Notes: generated by a model not told the origin, from the sequence alone. A stretch of 10,263 nucleotides of DNA from Candidatus Omnitrophota bacterium (GCA_028717025.1 JAQUOR010000045.1:1-10263), one strand, 5' to 3'; numbered from the stretch's first letter, positions 1-7,027 are shown. Numbers and translations: made by a program.

Positions 1-511
1 GGGCTTCTTTAAAAATATCTTTTTCCTTCGTTACGTGGATTTTTTTACGCTGCGCGCTTACAGGCTGCTCATTCTTTTTTGCGGCGCGCTTGGAAAACTG
101 AGAAACCTTGTGTATGATAAACCCTCCTACTTTTATAACAATAAACAATGCAATGAGCGCTAAAAAAGCGACGATGACTGCCTGACGAACGCGCGGAGGT
201 ATGGATTTGGCGGTAAAACTTATTTTTGGCAGAATCTGCCTCGGTGCGGTTACTTTATTTTTCTTCTCTTCTTTTGGCTTAAGATTCTGCACGGAAATAT
301 CTTTCGTTAATTCAGCAGCATTAAGGCCTAAAAATGAAGCATAGATCCTGATAAAGCCTTTTAAATAAGCCTGATTAAGGTTACTTAAATTGCCTTCTTC
401 CAGATCGCGTATGACTGAAGGGTACAACTTGGTTTTCTCCACTACTTCTTCGATAGTGTACCCTAACTCCTGTCTGCGTGCTTTTAGTTTACTGCTTACC
501 TCTTCAATCAT
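1..511 (-). CDS. RodZ-like HTH and transmembrane protein (3' end cut by window)
   Basis: The first 170 residues are visible and the reading frame is open to the window edge. Residues about 3-70 form a helix-turn-helix of the HTH_25/RodZ type: KLKARRQELGYTIEEV, then TKLYPSVIRDLEEGNLSNL and YLKGFIRIYASFLGL. A basic linker follows (about 75-109), then one hydrophobic segment (about 111-134), then a Lys/Arg-rich stretch. This cytoplasmic HTH, single membrane helix and external C-terminus layout is that of RodZ, which tethers MreB filaments and supports rod-shape growth. The ATG at 511 is chosen because its ATGA overlaps the ftsK stop (508-510) by 4 nt, which suggests translational coupling. The C-terminal periplasmic domain lies outside the window, so RodZ proper cannot be separated from a generic DUF4115/HTH_25 protein. 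The family call is fairly secure; the exact role is inference. Confidence 0.8.
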   Translation of the reverse strand, partial: MIEEVSSKLKARRQELGYTIEEVVEKTKLYPSVIRDLEEGNLSNLNQAYLKGFIRIYASFLGLNAAELTKDISVQNLKPKEEKKNKVTAPRQILPKISFTAKSIPPRVRQAVIVAFLALIALFIVIKVGGFIIHKVSQFSKRAAKKNEQPVSAQRKKIHVTKEKDIFKEA

Positions 512-2775
512 GACGGTATCCATCCTTTTTCTTTTTGGTACCCTTCAGGATCAACTAAAATTTCTCGCGCCTTCGAACCACAGAACGGCCCCACGATACC
601 CGCCTGTTCCATCAAATCAAGAAGCCGGGCTGCACGGGTGTATCCCACACGCATTCTGCGTTGCAATATGGAAGCAGAGGCTTGCCGCGCCTGCAGAATG
701 GTTTTTATCGCATCTTCGAACAATTCATCCTGTTCTACGTTCATTGTGCCCTTCGCATCCGCTTGCGCAATACCCTCTTCATAGACAGGACCACCCTGAC
801 CCCTTACAAAAGCGGTAAGATTATCAATATCATCATCGTCTACGTAGCAACCTTGCGCGCGGATCAATTTAGGCGCTCCGGGCTTTAAAAACAACAAATC
901 GCCTTTACCAATAAGTTTATCCGCACCCATGGAATCCAGCACGGTACGCGAATCGACTTTTGAAGACACTTTAAAAGAGATTCGTGCAGGAAAATTTGCC
1001 TTGATAACTCCGGTAATGACATCAACCGAGGGCCGTTGCGTTGCCAGCACCAGATGGATCCCTACGGCGCGTGATAGCTGCGCTAAGCGTTGAATTGCGG
1101 TTTCAATGTTTTCTTTAGCCACTACCATTAAATCTGCCAATTCATCGACGATAACGACGATGTAGGGCATCTTGTTGCCGTTCTTATTGTAGGCATCGAT
1201 ATTACGCGCGCCCTCTCCGGCAAGCAGTTGATACCTGCGCTCCATTTCTTCAACCGCCCAGTTTAATGCCACGAATGCTTTCTTTGCTTCGAAAATGAGA
1301 GGGTGCAATAAATGCGGAATACCGGAAAAATGCGCAAGTTCAACCATTTTAGGATCAATAAGGATAAATTTTACCTCATCGGGTTTTGCTTTAAAAAGAA
1401 TAGAAGAAATCAGCGAGTTAACGCAGACGGTCTTGCCGCTGCCGGTTGTGCCCGCAATCAAAAGGTGGGGCATATCTTTTAAGTCCGCAACTACCGCATT
1501 ACCGGAGACGTCTTTTCCTATAGTAAGCGTTAATTTTGAAGGTGAAGTTATGAATGCTTTTTCTTCCAGTACCTCCCTGAAAGATACCAGATGCTTTTTC
1601 TCGTTCGGCACCTCAACCCCGACAGTGCCTCTGCCCGGGATGGGCGCAACCACCCTTACCGAAGACGATTTCATCGCAAGGGCGATATCGTCGGCAAGTG
1701 CAGAAATTTTCTGTATCTTTACTCCGGCGGCGGGCTCTAATTCGTACATCGTCACCACGGGTCCTTTCTGGACGCTGACTACTTTTACCTCAACACCGAA
1801 ATCAGCAAGCGTCTCTTCCAGATTCGTTATGCTTGCCTCAATATCTTCTTTTACTTCCCGATAATCAAGCGCAGGGGGAACCTTGAGCAAATCATAGGTA
1901 GGCAGCTTGTATGTTTTGGGATCAAACTTCTTCTCAACCTGGCCCTCGAGTGCTTCCATTTTTTTCTTCGCTGCTTCTTCATCCAGGGTTTTCTGGTCAC
2001 CGGAATCCTTGGCTAAAAGCTCTTTTGGTTTTACCGGCAGGCTAGGCTTTGGATTGTAAAATTTTATTTCCGGTTTTACTTCGGATTTCTGCGTTTTAAC
2101 CTCTTGTTGCCTCACTGCTTCTGATCTACCATTTTTTTTCTTTCTATCCTCAACGTCATCCTTTATAACTACGGGTTTGAGCTTACGCTCTTCTCGCGGC
2201 GCGCGCGTACGCAGCCCTTGTAATAAAGTTCCTATCCCTGTGAAAACGCCACGCGCCATCGGAAATAAATCGACAAAAAAATAACCGAATAACAACAGGG
2301 CGTTGACAACGAGTAAAAGTCCCACGGTAATAAAAGAACCCTGAATGCCTAAATACTTTCTCGCAAAACCGGCCAGGTACCAGCCGATGACTCCTGCGGA
2401 TTTAAAAAGGGTATTGTTTGAAGAATCCTGGATGAATAAACCTATGAACGCGGAAAGGAAAATGATGAAGAAGCTGAAAGAAACAACGTTGACAATCTTG
2501 CTCCTGCCTAAACCGCTGAAACGACACACCTCCAGTGTGCCCAGCGCCAGACAGAAAAAGTAAAAAGAGAAAAAATATGCGGCATAACCAAAAACAAAAA
2601 AAAGGCCGAATGCCAGGTACGCGCCGAAAATTCCGATAAAATTATGGATTGTGCTCGCAGGCGGGTATGTTAAAAAACTGATATCGCGGGGAGTATAGGA
2701 AAAAAGACTTAAAAAAAGGATAATAGATATAAAGAAAAGAGTGGTGCTCTTTAAAAAAGACGAGAGGTTTTTCAT
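508..2775 (-). CDS. ftsK: FtsK/SpoIIIE-type DNA translocase
   Basis: The product is a septum-located hexameric ATPase that pumps chromosome ends apart during division. Numbering from the ATG at 2775 (755 aa): four or five hydrophobic helices lie in residues about 8-170. A charged Lys/Glu/Pro-rich linker spans about 190-290. The motor domain follows, with Walker A GTTGSGKT at 442-449, Walker B IVVIVDELADL ending in D544-E545, and ATQRPSVDVITG around 578-589. The C-terminal gamma winged helix (about 681-755) has the LQRRMRVGYTRAARLLDLME and GIVGPFCGSKAREIL signatures that read polar DNA motifs (KOPS/SRS) in the family. The frame could start 9 codons earlier at a TTG (2802), but ATG 2775 gives a normal short cytoplasmic lead before the first helix. 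Neither start has a convincing Shine-Dalgarno; the sequence directly upstream is a degenerate repeat. The stop overlaps the next gene. Confidence 0.96.
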   Translation of the reverse strand: MKNLSSFLKSTTLFFISIILFLSLFSYTPRDISFLTYPPASTIHNFIGIFGAYLAFGLFFVFGYAAYFFSFYFFCLALGTLEVCRFSGLGRSKIVNVVSFSFFIIFLSAFIGLFIQDSSNNTLFKSAGVIGWYLAGFARKYLGIQGSFITVGLLLVVNALLLFGYFFVDLFPMARGVFTGIGTLLQGLRTRAPREERKLKPVVIKDDVEDRKKKNGRSEAVRQQEVKTQKSEVKPEIKFYNPKPSLPVKPKELLAKDSGDQKTLDEEAAKKKMEALEGQVEKKFDPKTYKLPTYDLLKVPPALDYREVKEDIEASITNLEETLADFGVEVKVVSVQKGPVVTMYELEPAAGVKIQKISALADDIALAMKSSSVRVVAPIPGRGTVGVEVPNEKKHLVSFREVLEEKAFITSPSKLTLTIGKDVSGNAVVADLKDMPHLLIAGTTGSGKTVCVNSLISSILFKAKPDEVKFILIDPKMVELAHFSGIPHLLHPLIFEAKKAFVALNWAVEEMERRYQLLAGEGARNIDAYNKNGNKMPYIVVIVDELADLMVVAKENIETAIQRLAQLSRAVGIHLVLATQRPSVDVITGVIKANFPARISFKVSSKVDSRTVLDSMGADKLIGKGDLLFLKPGAPKLIRAQGCYVDDDDIDNLTAFVRGQGGPVYEEGIAQADAKGTMNVEQDELFEDAIKTILQARQASASILQRRMRVGYTRAARLLDLMEQAGIVGPFCGSKAREILVDPEGYQKEKGWIPS

Positions 2776-2956
2776 AGAAACGCTAATTACCGCGAATTCC
2801 AAAAACGCTAATTGCCGCGAATAAATAGAAGGAAAGAATTTTTGCTAATTTCTGAGAGTACAAATAGCCGTGAATAAATTAATATTTCTTATTGGCGTAA
2901 ATTTGTGTTTATATCTTACTAAATTATCGAGGTTTACGTTCGCGAACATTCGCGCT
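2776..2956 (-). other. pnp-ftsK spacer with repeat relics
   Basis: This 181-nt gap interrupts an otherwise tight gene string. It holds the tandem repeat at 2778-2822, weaker related copies to about 2880, an AT-rich middle, and a short inverted repeat, CGCGAACATTCGCG at 2941-2954, two bases beyond the pnp stop. That inverted repeat could fold as a 5-bp stem with a 4-nt loop but has no U-tract, so it is not a convincing intrinsic terminator. I see no clear promoter with both boxes, and ftsK may be read through from rpsO-pnp. Confidence 0.5.
2778..2822. repeat. Two-unit degenerate tandem repeat directly upstream of ftsK
   Basis: On the plus strand AAACGCTAATTACCGCGAAT (2778-2797) recurs as AAACGCTAATTGCCGCGAAT (2803-2822), 19 of 20 bases identical, with a 25-nt period and the linker TCCAA. 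On the transcribed strand the unit reads ATTCGCGGYAATTAGCGTTT. Weaker copies of the same theme follow in the spacer: TTGCTAATTTCTGAG near 2842 and AAATAGCCGTGAATAAATT near 2862. The second unit ends two bases before the ftsK start codon and so occupies the place of a ribosome binding site. Confidence 0.75.
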
Positions 2957-5038
2957 TTATGGTTCTACTTGTTTCATACTCAAATTGATCTTACCCTGGT
3001 TGTCTATGCCGATCACTTTTACCTTTACGATATCCCCTTCTTTAAGAAAATCTCTTACATCTTTTACGTATGTATCGGCTATTTCCGAAACATGGATAAG
3101 GCCCTGTTTACCGGGAAGAATCTCACAAAACGCGCCGAAATTGGCAATACGCGTGATCTTACCTTCGAATACTTCTCCGGGCTCTATATCTTTGGTTAAA
3201 TTAACGACAATTTTAACTACTCGTTCAAGTTCTTCTTGCGTATATGCCGTCACAGAAACCGTCCCTGCTTCATCGTCGATATCTATGGTCGCATTGTTTT
3301 CACGGGAAATCCTGCGGATGATTTTTCCTCCCGGACCGATAACCGCGCCAATCTTCTCTGAATCAATCTTAAAGGTCTTGATTCGAGGAGCATATTGCGA
3401 AACGGAACTGCGTGAAGTTGAAAGCGCTGCGTTCATTTTACCTAAAATAGTTAAACGAGCTTCTTTCGCGCGCGACAGCGCTGCCTCTATGACCTCATAT
3501 GAAAGTCCCTCTGATTTAATATCGAGCTGGATCGCATTAATGCCTTTTTCGGTGCCCGCGATTTTAAAATCCATTTCTCCATGGTGATCTTCGATGCCGG
3601 CGATATCAGTTAAGATCTTGAAACGTTCGCCTTCCGATACGAGCCCCATGGCAATACCAGCGACCGGGCTCTTGACGGGTACTCCGGCATCCATAAGAGA
3701 CAATGAAGAAGCACAAACGGTTGCCATGCTGGAAGAACCGTTGGACTCTAAAATTTCGGAGACCAAGCGAATGGTATAGGGAAAATCCTCTCGGCAAGGT
3801 ATTACGCTCAATAATGCTTTCTCTGCCAACGCGCCGTGGCCTATATCTCTGCGTGAAGGCCCTCTCATGGGCTTTATTTCTCCCACACTAAAGGGAGGAA
3901 AGATGTAATGCAGCATGAAATGTTTCGATTGTTCGCCCTCGAGCGCTTCAATATGCTGTACGTCAGAACTGGTACCCAACGTCGTTACGGCTAAAGACTG
4001 GGTTTGTCCCCGGGTAAATACTGCCGAGCCGTGAGTGCGCGGTAAAACGCGTACTTTGCACTCAATGGGTCTGATATCTTTAAGACCCCTGCCATCGGGT
4101 CTCTTTTCTTCTTCCATGATTTTTTTACGCAGGAATCCATCTTCAAGCACTTCAAAAACGCCGGCTATATCTTCCTGGGTGATTTCCGGATCTTCTTTAA
4201 GCTTCTCTTCGTGGAGCGAAGCAATAAGCTCGCGCACTGCTGCTTCCCGCTCTTCCTTATGCACTATACCGTAGATTGTTTCCAGCTTTTTGTTGATTTT
4301 ATTTTTTACCGAATCGAGTAATTCCTGGTTTACAGTGGAGAGCGGATAATTTTTTTTCTCCTTGCCTATCTTTTTTTGTAACGATTTTTGCAAAGCAATT
4401 ATTTCATTTATGAAAGGATGAGCAAATTTTATGATATCAAGGGCTTCCTGTTCTTTAAGCTCGTTGAAATTACCTTCCAGCATCACGATTTTCTTTTCTG
4501 TCCCTGCGACAACGAAATCAGTCCCTGACTTCTCGCGCTCTTCGTAAGTAGGATTGATTATCAACGTATTATCTATCTTTGAAACTCGCACCGCGCCTAC
4601 GGGTACATCGAAAGGGATATCGGAAATAAGCAAGGCACAGCTTGCGGCATTGATAGCCAATACGTCGGGATCGTTCTGCGCATCGGAAGATAAAACCATG
4701 GCAACAATTTGAATTTCGTTAGTAAGGCCGGCAGGAAACAGGGGACGCAGGGGCCTATCGATAAGACGTGCGGATAATATTTCTGAATCTTTGGGACGGC
4801 CTTCCCGTTTAATAAAACCGCCGGGGATCTTGCCCATGGCATAGGTTCTTTCCTGATATTCTACGGTAAGCGGCAGAAACCCTTTTTCCTGGGGCTCTTT
4901 AGAGGCGCACACGGTAGCTAACACTACAGTATCGCCGTACGAAGTCACAACGCTACCGTTTGCCTGACGCGCCCAATCGCCGGTAGAAAAAGTGAAAGCA
5001 CTCCTCCCTAAATTAGAAGCAGATAAGGAAACTCCCAT
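2957..5038 (-). CDS. pnp: Polyribonucleotide nucleotidyltransferase (PNPase)
   Basis: PNPase degrades RNA 3' to 5' with phosphate, releasing nucleoside diphosphates, and works as a trimer in RNA decay. The 693-aa length is typical. The first RNase PH-like core (about 1-220) carries the family signature GGFIKREGRPKDSE (73-86) and RPLRPLFP (95-102). A helical linker follows (about 225-308). The second, catalytic core starts at KRPDGRGLKDIRP (312-324) and holds a serine cluster at 435-437 in the phosphate-binding position and D484 and D490 (EDHHGEMDF), matching E. coli metal-site Asp486 and Asp492. A KH domain has the loop GPGG at 568-571, and an S1 domain spans about 620-690. Only 4 nt separate it from rpsO, the classic gene order. 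The gap is too short for the RNase III-cleaved leader hairpin used for autoregulation in E. coli. No strong Shine-Dalgarno is seen, so translation is probably coupled to rpsO. Confidence 0.98.
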   Translation of the reverse strand: MGVSLSASNLGRSAFTFSTGDWARQANGSVVTSYGDTVVLATVCASKEPQEKGFLPLTVEYQERTYAMGKIPGGFIKREGRPKDSEILSARLIDRPLRPLFPAGLTNEIQIVAMVLSSDAQNDPDVLAINAASCALLISDIPFDVPVGAVRVSKIDNTLIINPTYEEREKSGTDFVVAGTEKKIVMLEGNFNELKEQEALDIIKFAHPFINEIIALQKSLQKKIGKEKKNYPLSTVNQELLDSVKNKINKKLETIYGIVHKEEREAAVRELIASLHEEKLKEDPEITQEDIAGVFEVLEDGFLRKKIMEEEKRPDGRGLKDIRPIECKVRVLPRTHGSAVFTRGQTQSLAVTTLGTSSDVQHIEALEGEQSKHFMLHYIFPPFSVGEIKPMRGPSRRDIGHGALAEKALLSVIPCREDFPYTIRLVSEILESNGSSSMATVCASSLSLMDAGVPVKSPVAGIAMGLVSEGERFKILTDIAGIEDHHGEMDFKIAGTEKGINAIQLDIKSEGLSYEVIEAALSRAKEARLTILGKMNAALSTSRSSVSQYAPRIKTFKIDSEKIGAVIGPGGKIIRRISRENNATIDIDDEAGTVSVTAYTQEELERVVKIVVNLTKDIEPGEVFEGKITRIANFGAFCEILPGKQGLIHVSEIADTYVKDVRDFLKEGDIVKVKVIGIDNQGKINLSMKQVEP

Positions 5039-5042
5039 GGTA

Positions 5043-5306
5043 TTATTTAAGGTCTAATTCCTTTGCAACCTCTCCATAGCTCTGAGGGGCTTTTTTCTTA
5101 AGATACGTAAGAAGGCGACGACGTCTTCCTACGAGCATCAAGAGGCCGCGGCGGGAATGAAAATCCTTTTTGTGCTTCTTTAAGTGGTCGGTTAAGTAGT
5201 TTATCCTCTCGGTAAGTAGCGCCACTTGCACAGAAGCTGAACCGGTATCTTGTTGATGTTCCTTGAATTTTTCGATTAATTTTTTCTTTCGTACCTTAGT
5301 AAGCAT
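5043..5306 (-). CDS. rpsO: 30S ribosomal protein S15
   Basis: This 87-residue protein matches the usual S15 length of about 88-89. It binds the 16S rRNA central domain early in 30S assembly. Signatures are DTGSASVQVALLTERI (about 20-35), LTDHLKKHKKDFHSRRGLL (about 38-56) and RRRRLLTYLKKK (about 61-72). The family usually has Pro/Ala-Glu where this one has Ala-Ser after DTGS, a minor change. The start is ATG 5306; an in-frame stop lies at 5316-5318, so no longer ATG form exists. It heads the rpsO-pnp unit, following a strong promoter at 5506-5533 and a leader of about 190 nt. S15 commonly represses its own mRNA by binding leader structures, and the long leader fits that, but no known S15 operator was recognised. 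Confidence 0.97.
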   Translation of the reverse strand: MLTKVRKKKLIEKFKEHQQDTGSASVQVALLTERINYLTDHLKKHKKDFHSRRGLLMLVGRRRRLLTYLKKKAPQSYGEVAKELDLK

Positions 5307-5319
5307 AATGTCTAATCAT

Positions 5320-5327
5320 ACTCCTTT
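5320..5327 (-). promoter_or_regulatory. rpsO Shine-Dalgarno with unusual spacing
   Basis: AAAGGAGT is the only strong anti-16S match before rpsO. The GGAG core ends 14 nt before ATG 5306, longer than the usual 5-9 nt. Another ATG (5317-5319) sits one base after it, out of frame, and opens a 7-codon frame (MIRHYAY) ending inside the rpsO start region at 5296-5298. The layout suggests that leader folding or re-initiation influences rpsO translation. Confidence 0.55.
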
Positions 5328-5360
5328 GCCCTATGCCTGTCAATATTGATTTTATTGATT

Positions 5361-5381
5361 AAGAAGGTAAGTCTACCTCTT
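5361..5381 (-). promoter_or_regulatory. Leader hairpin in the rpsO 5' UTR
   Basis: In the transcript, AAGAGGTA (5381-5374) pairs with TACCTTCTT (5369-5361) around a 4-nt loop GACT, leaving one bulged base. A second perfect 6-bp hairpin, CTTCCA/TGGAAG with a 5-nt loop, lies upstream at 5442-5458. Both fall between the predicted transcription start and rpsO, where autoregulatory S15-binding structures usually lie. Function is inferred from position only. Confidence 0.4.
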
Positions 5382-5505
5382 TGGCGTAATGCCACACCAA
5401 AAATCAACGTTTTTGAGTATTTAAAAGGGCTTTTCAGTCAACTTCCAACCTCTGGAAGGCTCATTTTGAAGGCTAAAAGCTTGAGTTTATCGAAGAACAA
5501 AGTAT

Positions 5506-5533
5506 ATTATAAGGCATTTTTCTGTTTTGTAAA
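5506..5533 (-). promoter_or_regulatory. Sigma-70-type promoter for the rpsO-pnp operon
   Basis: On the minus strand, a -35 box TTTACA (5533-5528; 5 of 6 consensus bases) is followed by a 16-nt spacer and a perfect -10 box TATAAT (5511-5506). Transcription would begin near 5499-5500, giving a leader of about 193 nt before rpsO. It points at the rpsO-pnp-ftsK-HTH gene string and is the best promoter match I saw in the spacer. Confidence 0.7.
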
Positions 5534-5717
5534 GCAAGAAATTTACTTTTTTATAGCCCTCCTTAAGAAGGGTAAATAGCGTAGATGACCGGCAAAAAAC
5601 TCTTTTTAAAAGCTCGTTCTCTGTTCTGGATAAGCTAAAACCCTTTGAAATCATTGCATAAAACAAGCACAGTTCTTATCCTCTTATATTTTAAAGATTA
5701 TGCGGGATTTAATCAAT

Positions 5718-5812
5718 GCCGCCGGAGGGGTTGTCTACCTTTATTAGAGGTGGATGATGGGTTTTCGCCGACTTTTTTGCCTCCGGCAGCTTGCAGCGTC
5801 GGCGGTAATACC
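5718..5812. other. GC-rich foldable element with competing stems (candidate structured RNA or dispersed repeat)
   Basis: Pairing A: GCcGCCGGAGG (5718-5728) with CCTCCGGCaGC (5780-5790), 10 of 11 positions complementary. Nested inside it, TCTACCT (5734-5740) faces AGGTGGA (5748-5754) with a 7-nt loop. Pairing B: CGCCGAC (5766-5772) with GTCGGCG (5798-5804), seven perfect pairs, extendable imperfectly through 5759 and 5812. The 3' arm of A lies in the loop of B, so the two either exclude each other or form a pseudoknot. A small TGCC-TCC-GGCA hairpin sits at the shared arm. This contrasts with the AT-rich surroundings. It matches no riboswitch or RNA family that I recognise; the transcribed strand is unknown. 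A weak minus-strand promoter-like pair (TTGTCT 5870-5865, 18 nt, TATACC 5846-5841) lies just upstream of it. Confidence 0.5.
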
Positions 5813-5883
5813 AGAAAGATACTTTAATGTAACATATATAGGTATAGCACAGCTACCGGTTTTAAGACAAAATTTGCAGTTTT

Positions 5884-5897
5884 TGTAAACGGTTACA
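5884..5897. promoter_or_regulatory. Operator-like palindrome TGTAAACGGTTACA
   Basis: This 14-bp near-perfect dyad (one mismatched pair beside the central CG) resembles operators bound by LacI/GalR-family repressors. No such regulator is encoded in the window and no strong promoter overlaps it, so it may be chance. Confidence 0.25.
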
Positions 5898-6043
5898 GCA
5901 GAAATTGTTAAGAAAACAAAGGAGATTTTTAGAGGGGGTTATTTTAAAAGCAGCTCATCTGAATAAAAGCAGACAAAAAAGGGGTATTTTAAGAAAATGG
6001 AGAGGGATTGAGTGCTCAAAAGCGGAGTTTCGAGTCTAGAAAT

Positions 6044-7012
6044 TTAAGCTCTGCTGTATTGAGAAAGCTGCTTAATCCTCTTAAGCATGTTAGGGTGAGT
6101 GCTTAAGAGCTCCATAAGCTTATCGCTGGTGCTTAACTTTATTCCTTTCTGCTGCAGGGTCTTTAATTCAAAAGGATCGATGCTTCCGCTTCTATCCAGA
6201 TCGAGGTTAGCCAAATCGCCTATCTCCTGACGACCACGCGATACGTCATTTAAAAAAAATGCTTTTACGCCCTCAACGGCCCGTAATTCTTCTTTTGGCG
6301 CACGTGCGGCGCCGTAGACGAGTTTATACAGCGCTGAAGCAAGTGCATTGGGAGCATTACCAAGCTTGACTGAGCCTTTGTCGGCGTAATATTCGCGAAT
6401 GCGCGAAGCATACAGCACTAAAAGGTTGGTGATAAAATAAAAAACAAAGGCAACCAAACCGATAAGCGCAGCATTGCCGCTGCTCTCGCGCCTGCGCGAA
6501 AAAGAACCAAAAAATGTAAGATTGTAGAAAAGCTGGTAAAGGATCAACGGTATCACCGAAAGAAAGGTAATAAAAAGGACGTCTCTGCTCTTTAAATGCG
6601 TCATCTCGTGGCCCAAGACTGCCCGTAGTTCATCGCGATTAAGCAAATCGAGGACACCCTTGGTAACGCAAATTCTGCCATCCCGTACGCTTCTGCCAAA
6701 AGCAAACGCATTAGGTACGCTGATATTGGCAACACCGATGCGCGGCATGGGGATGTTGGCTGTTCTGGATAGATTCTCAACCATTTCAAAAAGCCAGGGC
6801 GCTTCTTCCCGCTTCAGGTAGGTGACTCTCATGGACATTTCCACGATTTTTGGACCAATCAAATACTGGAATAGCGTTATCCCGCACGCAAAAAAAACAT
6901 AAAAATATAGATTGGTAATGTTCATTGCGCGCATCAGCAACGTAACAAGCATAAATACAATCCCAAAAAGGATTGTCGTGAGTAACCACATTCTTAGTTT
7001 TAAGGATACCAT
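6044..7012 (-). CDS. htpX: HtpX-type M48 membrane zinc metalloprotease with an EF-hand-like loop
   Basis: HtpX proteases sit in the cytoplasmic membrane and degrade damaged membrane proteins. The 322-aa product has two N-terminal hydrophobic helices (about 9-29 and 35-54), the zinc motif HEMTH at 135-139, two further helices (about 145-165 and 180-202), and the probable third zinc ligand E207 in SRIREYYADKGS. The C-terminal STHPNMLKRIKQL (304-316) is the usual M48 tail. Most HtpX proteins are about 280-300 aa. The extra length here includes residues 271-282, DLDRSGSIDPFE, which matches a canonical EF-hand calcium loop (Asp at 1 and 3, Ser at 5, Gly at 6, Ile at 8, Glu at 12). ATG 7012 is supported by AAAGGGGG 4 nt upstream. 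It follows xseB by 15 nt and is probably the last gene of that transcript. Confidence 0.93.
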   Translation of the reverse strand: MVSLKLRMWLLTTILFGIVFMLVTLLMRAMNITNLYFYVFFACGITLFQYLIGPKIVEMSMRVTYLKREEAPWLFEMVENLSRTANIPMPRIGVANISVPNAFAFGRSVRDGRICVTKGVLDLLNRDELRAVLGHEMTHLKSRDVLFITFLSVIPLILYQLFYNLTFFGSFSRRRESSGNAALIGLVAFVFYFITNLLVLYASRIREYYADKGSVKLGNAPNALASALYKLVYGAARAPKEELRAVEGVKAFFLNDVSRGRQEIGDLANLDLDRSGSIDPFELKTLQQKGIKLSTSDKLMELLSTHPNMLKRIKQLSQYSRA

Positions 7013-7027
7013 ATAACCCCCTTTGAC

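Larger units (their letters stand above)
5307..6043. other. 737-nt non-coding spacer between htpX and rpsO
   Basis: No open frame here combines a ribosome binding site, a sensible start and protein-like composition; the short frames around 5346-5827 look accidental. From the rpsO side it holds the rpsO leader with its hairpins, the promoter at 5506-5533, a short hairpin CCCTTC-TTAA-GGAGGG near 5556-5572 without a U-tract, a GC-rich foldable element (5718-5812), an operator-like palindrome (5884-5897), and an AT-rich purine-biased stretch with small repeats such as AAAAGCAG at 5946-5953 and 5965-5972. No convincing intrinsic terminator for htpX was found. Confidence 0.7.

Noticed and set aside
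1295..1864. Plus-strand open frame of 189 codons
   Set aside because: It lies wholly antisense to the ftsK motor domain, whose motifs are unmistakable; low-stop antisense frames are common opposite conserved genes.
2941..2954. Inverted repeat CGCGAACATTCGCG after pnp as an intrinsic terminator
   Set aside because: The stem is only 5-6 bp and is not followed by a U-tract on the minus strand; the next transcribed bases are AACGTAAACC.
2985..3587. Plus-strand open frame of 200 codons opposite pnp
   Set aside because: It is antisense to the KH/S1 end of pnp, Ser/Ile/Pro-rich and without a recognisable family.
5556..5572. Hairpin near the rpsO promoter as a terminator
   Set aside because: On the minus strand it is followed by CTATAAAAAAG, not T residues; on the plus strand it is followed by TAAATAG.
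5645..5827. Plus-strand open frame of 60 codons in the spacer
   Set aside because: It overlaps the foldable GC-rich element, has no ribosome binding site, and its composition does not resemble a folded or membrane protein.
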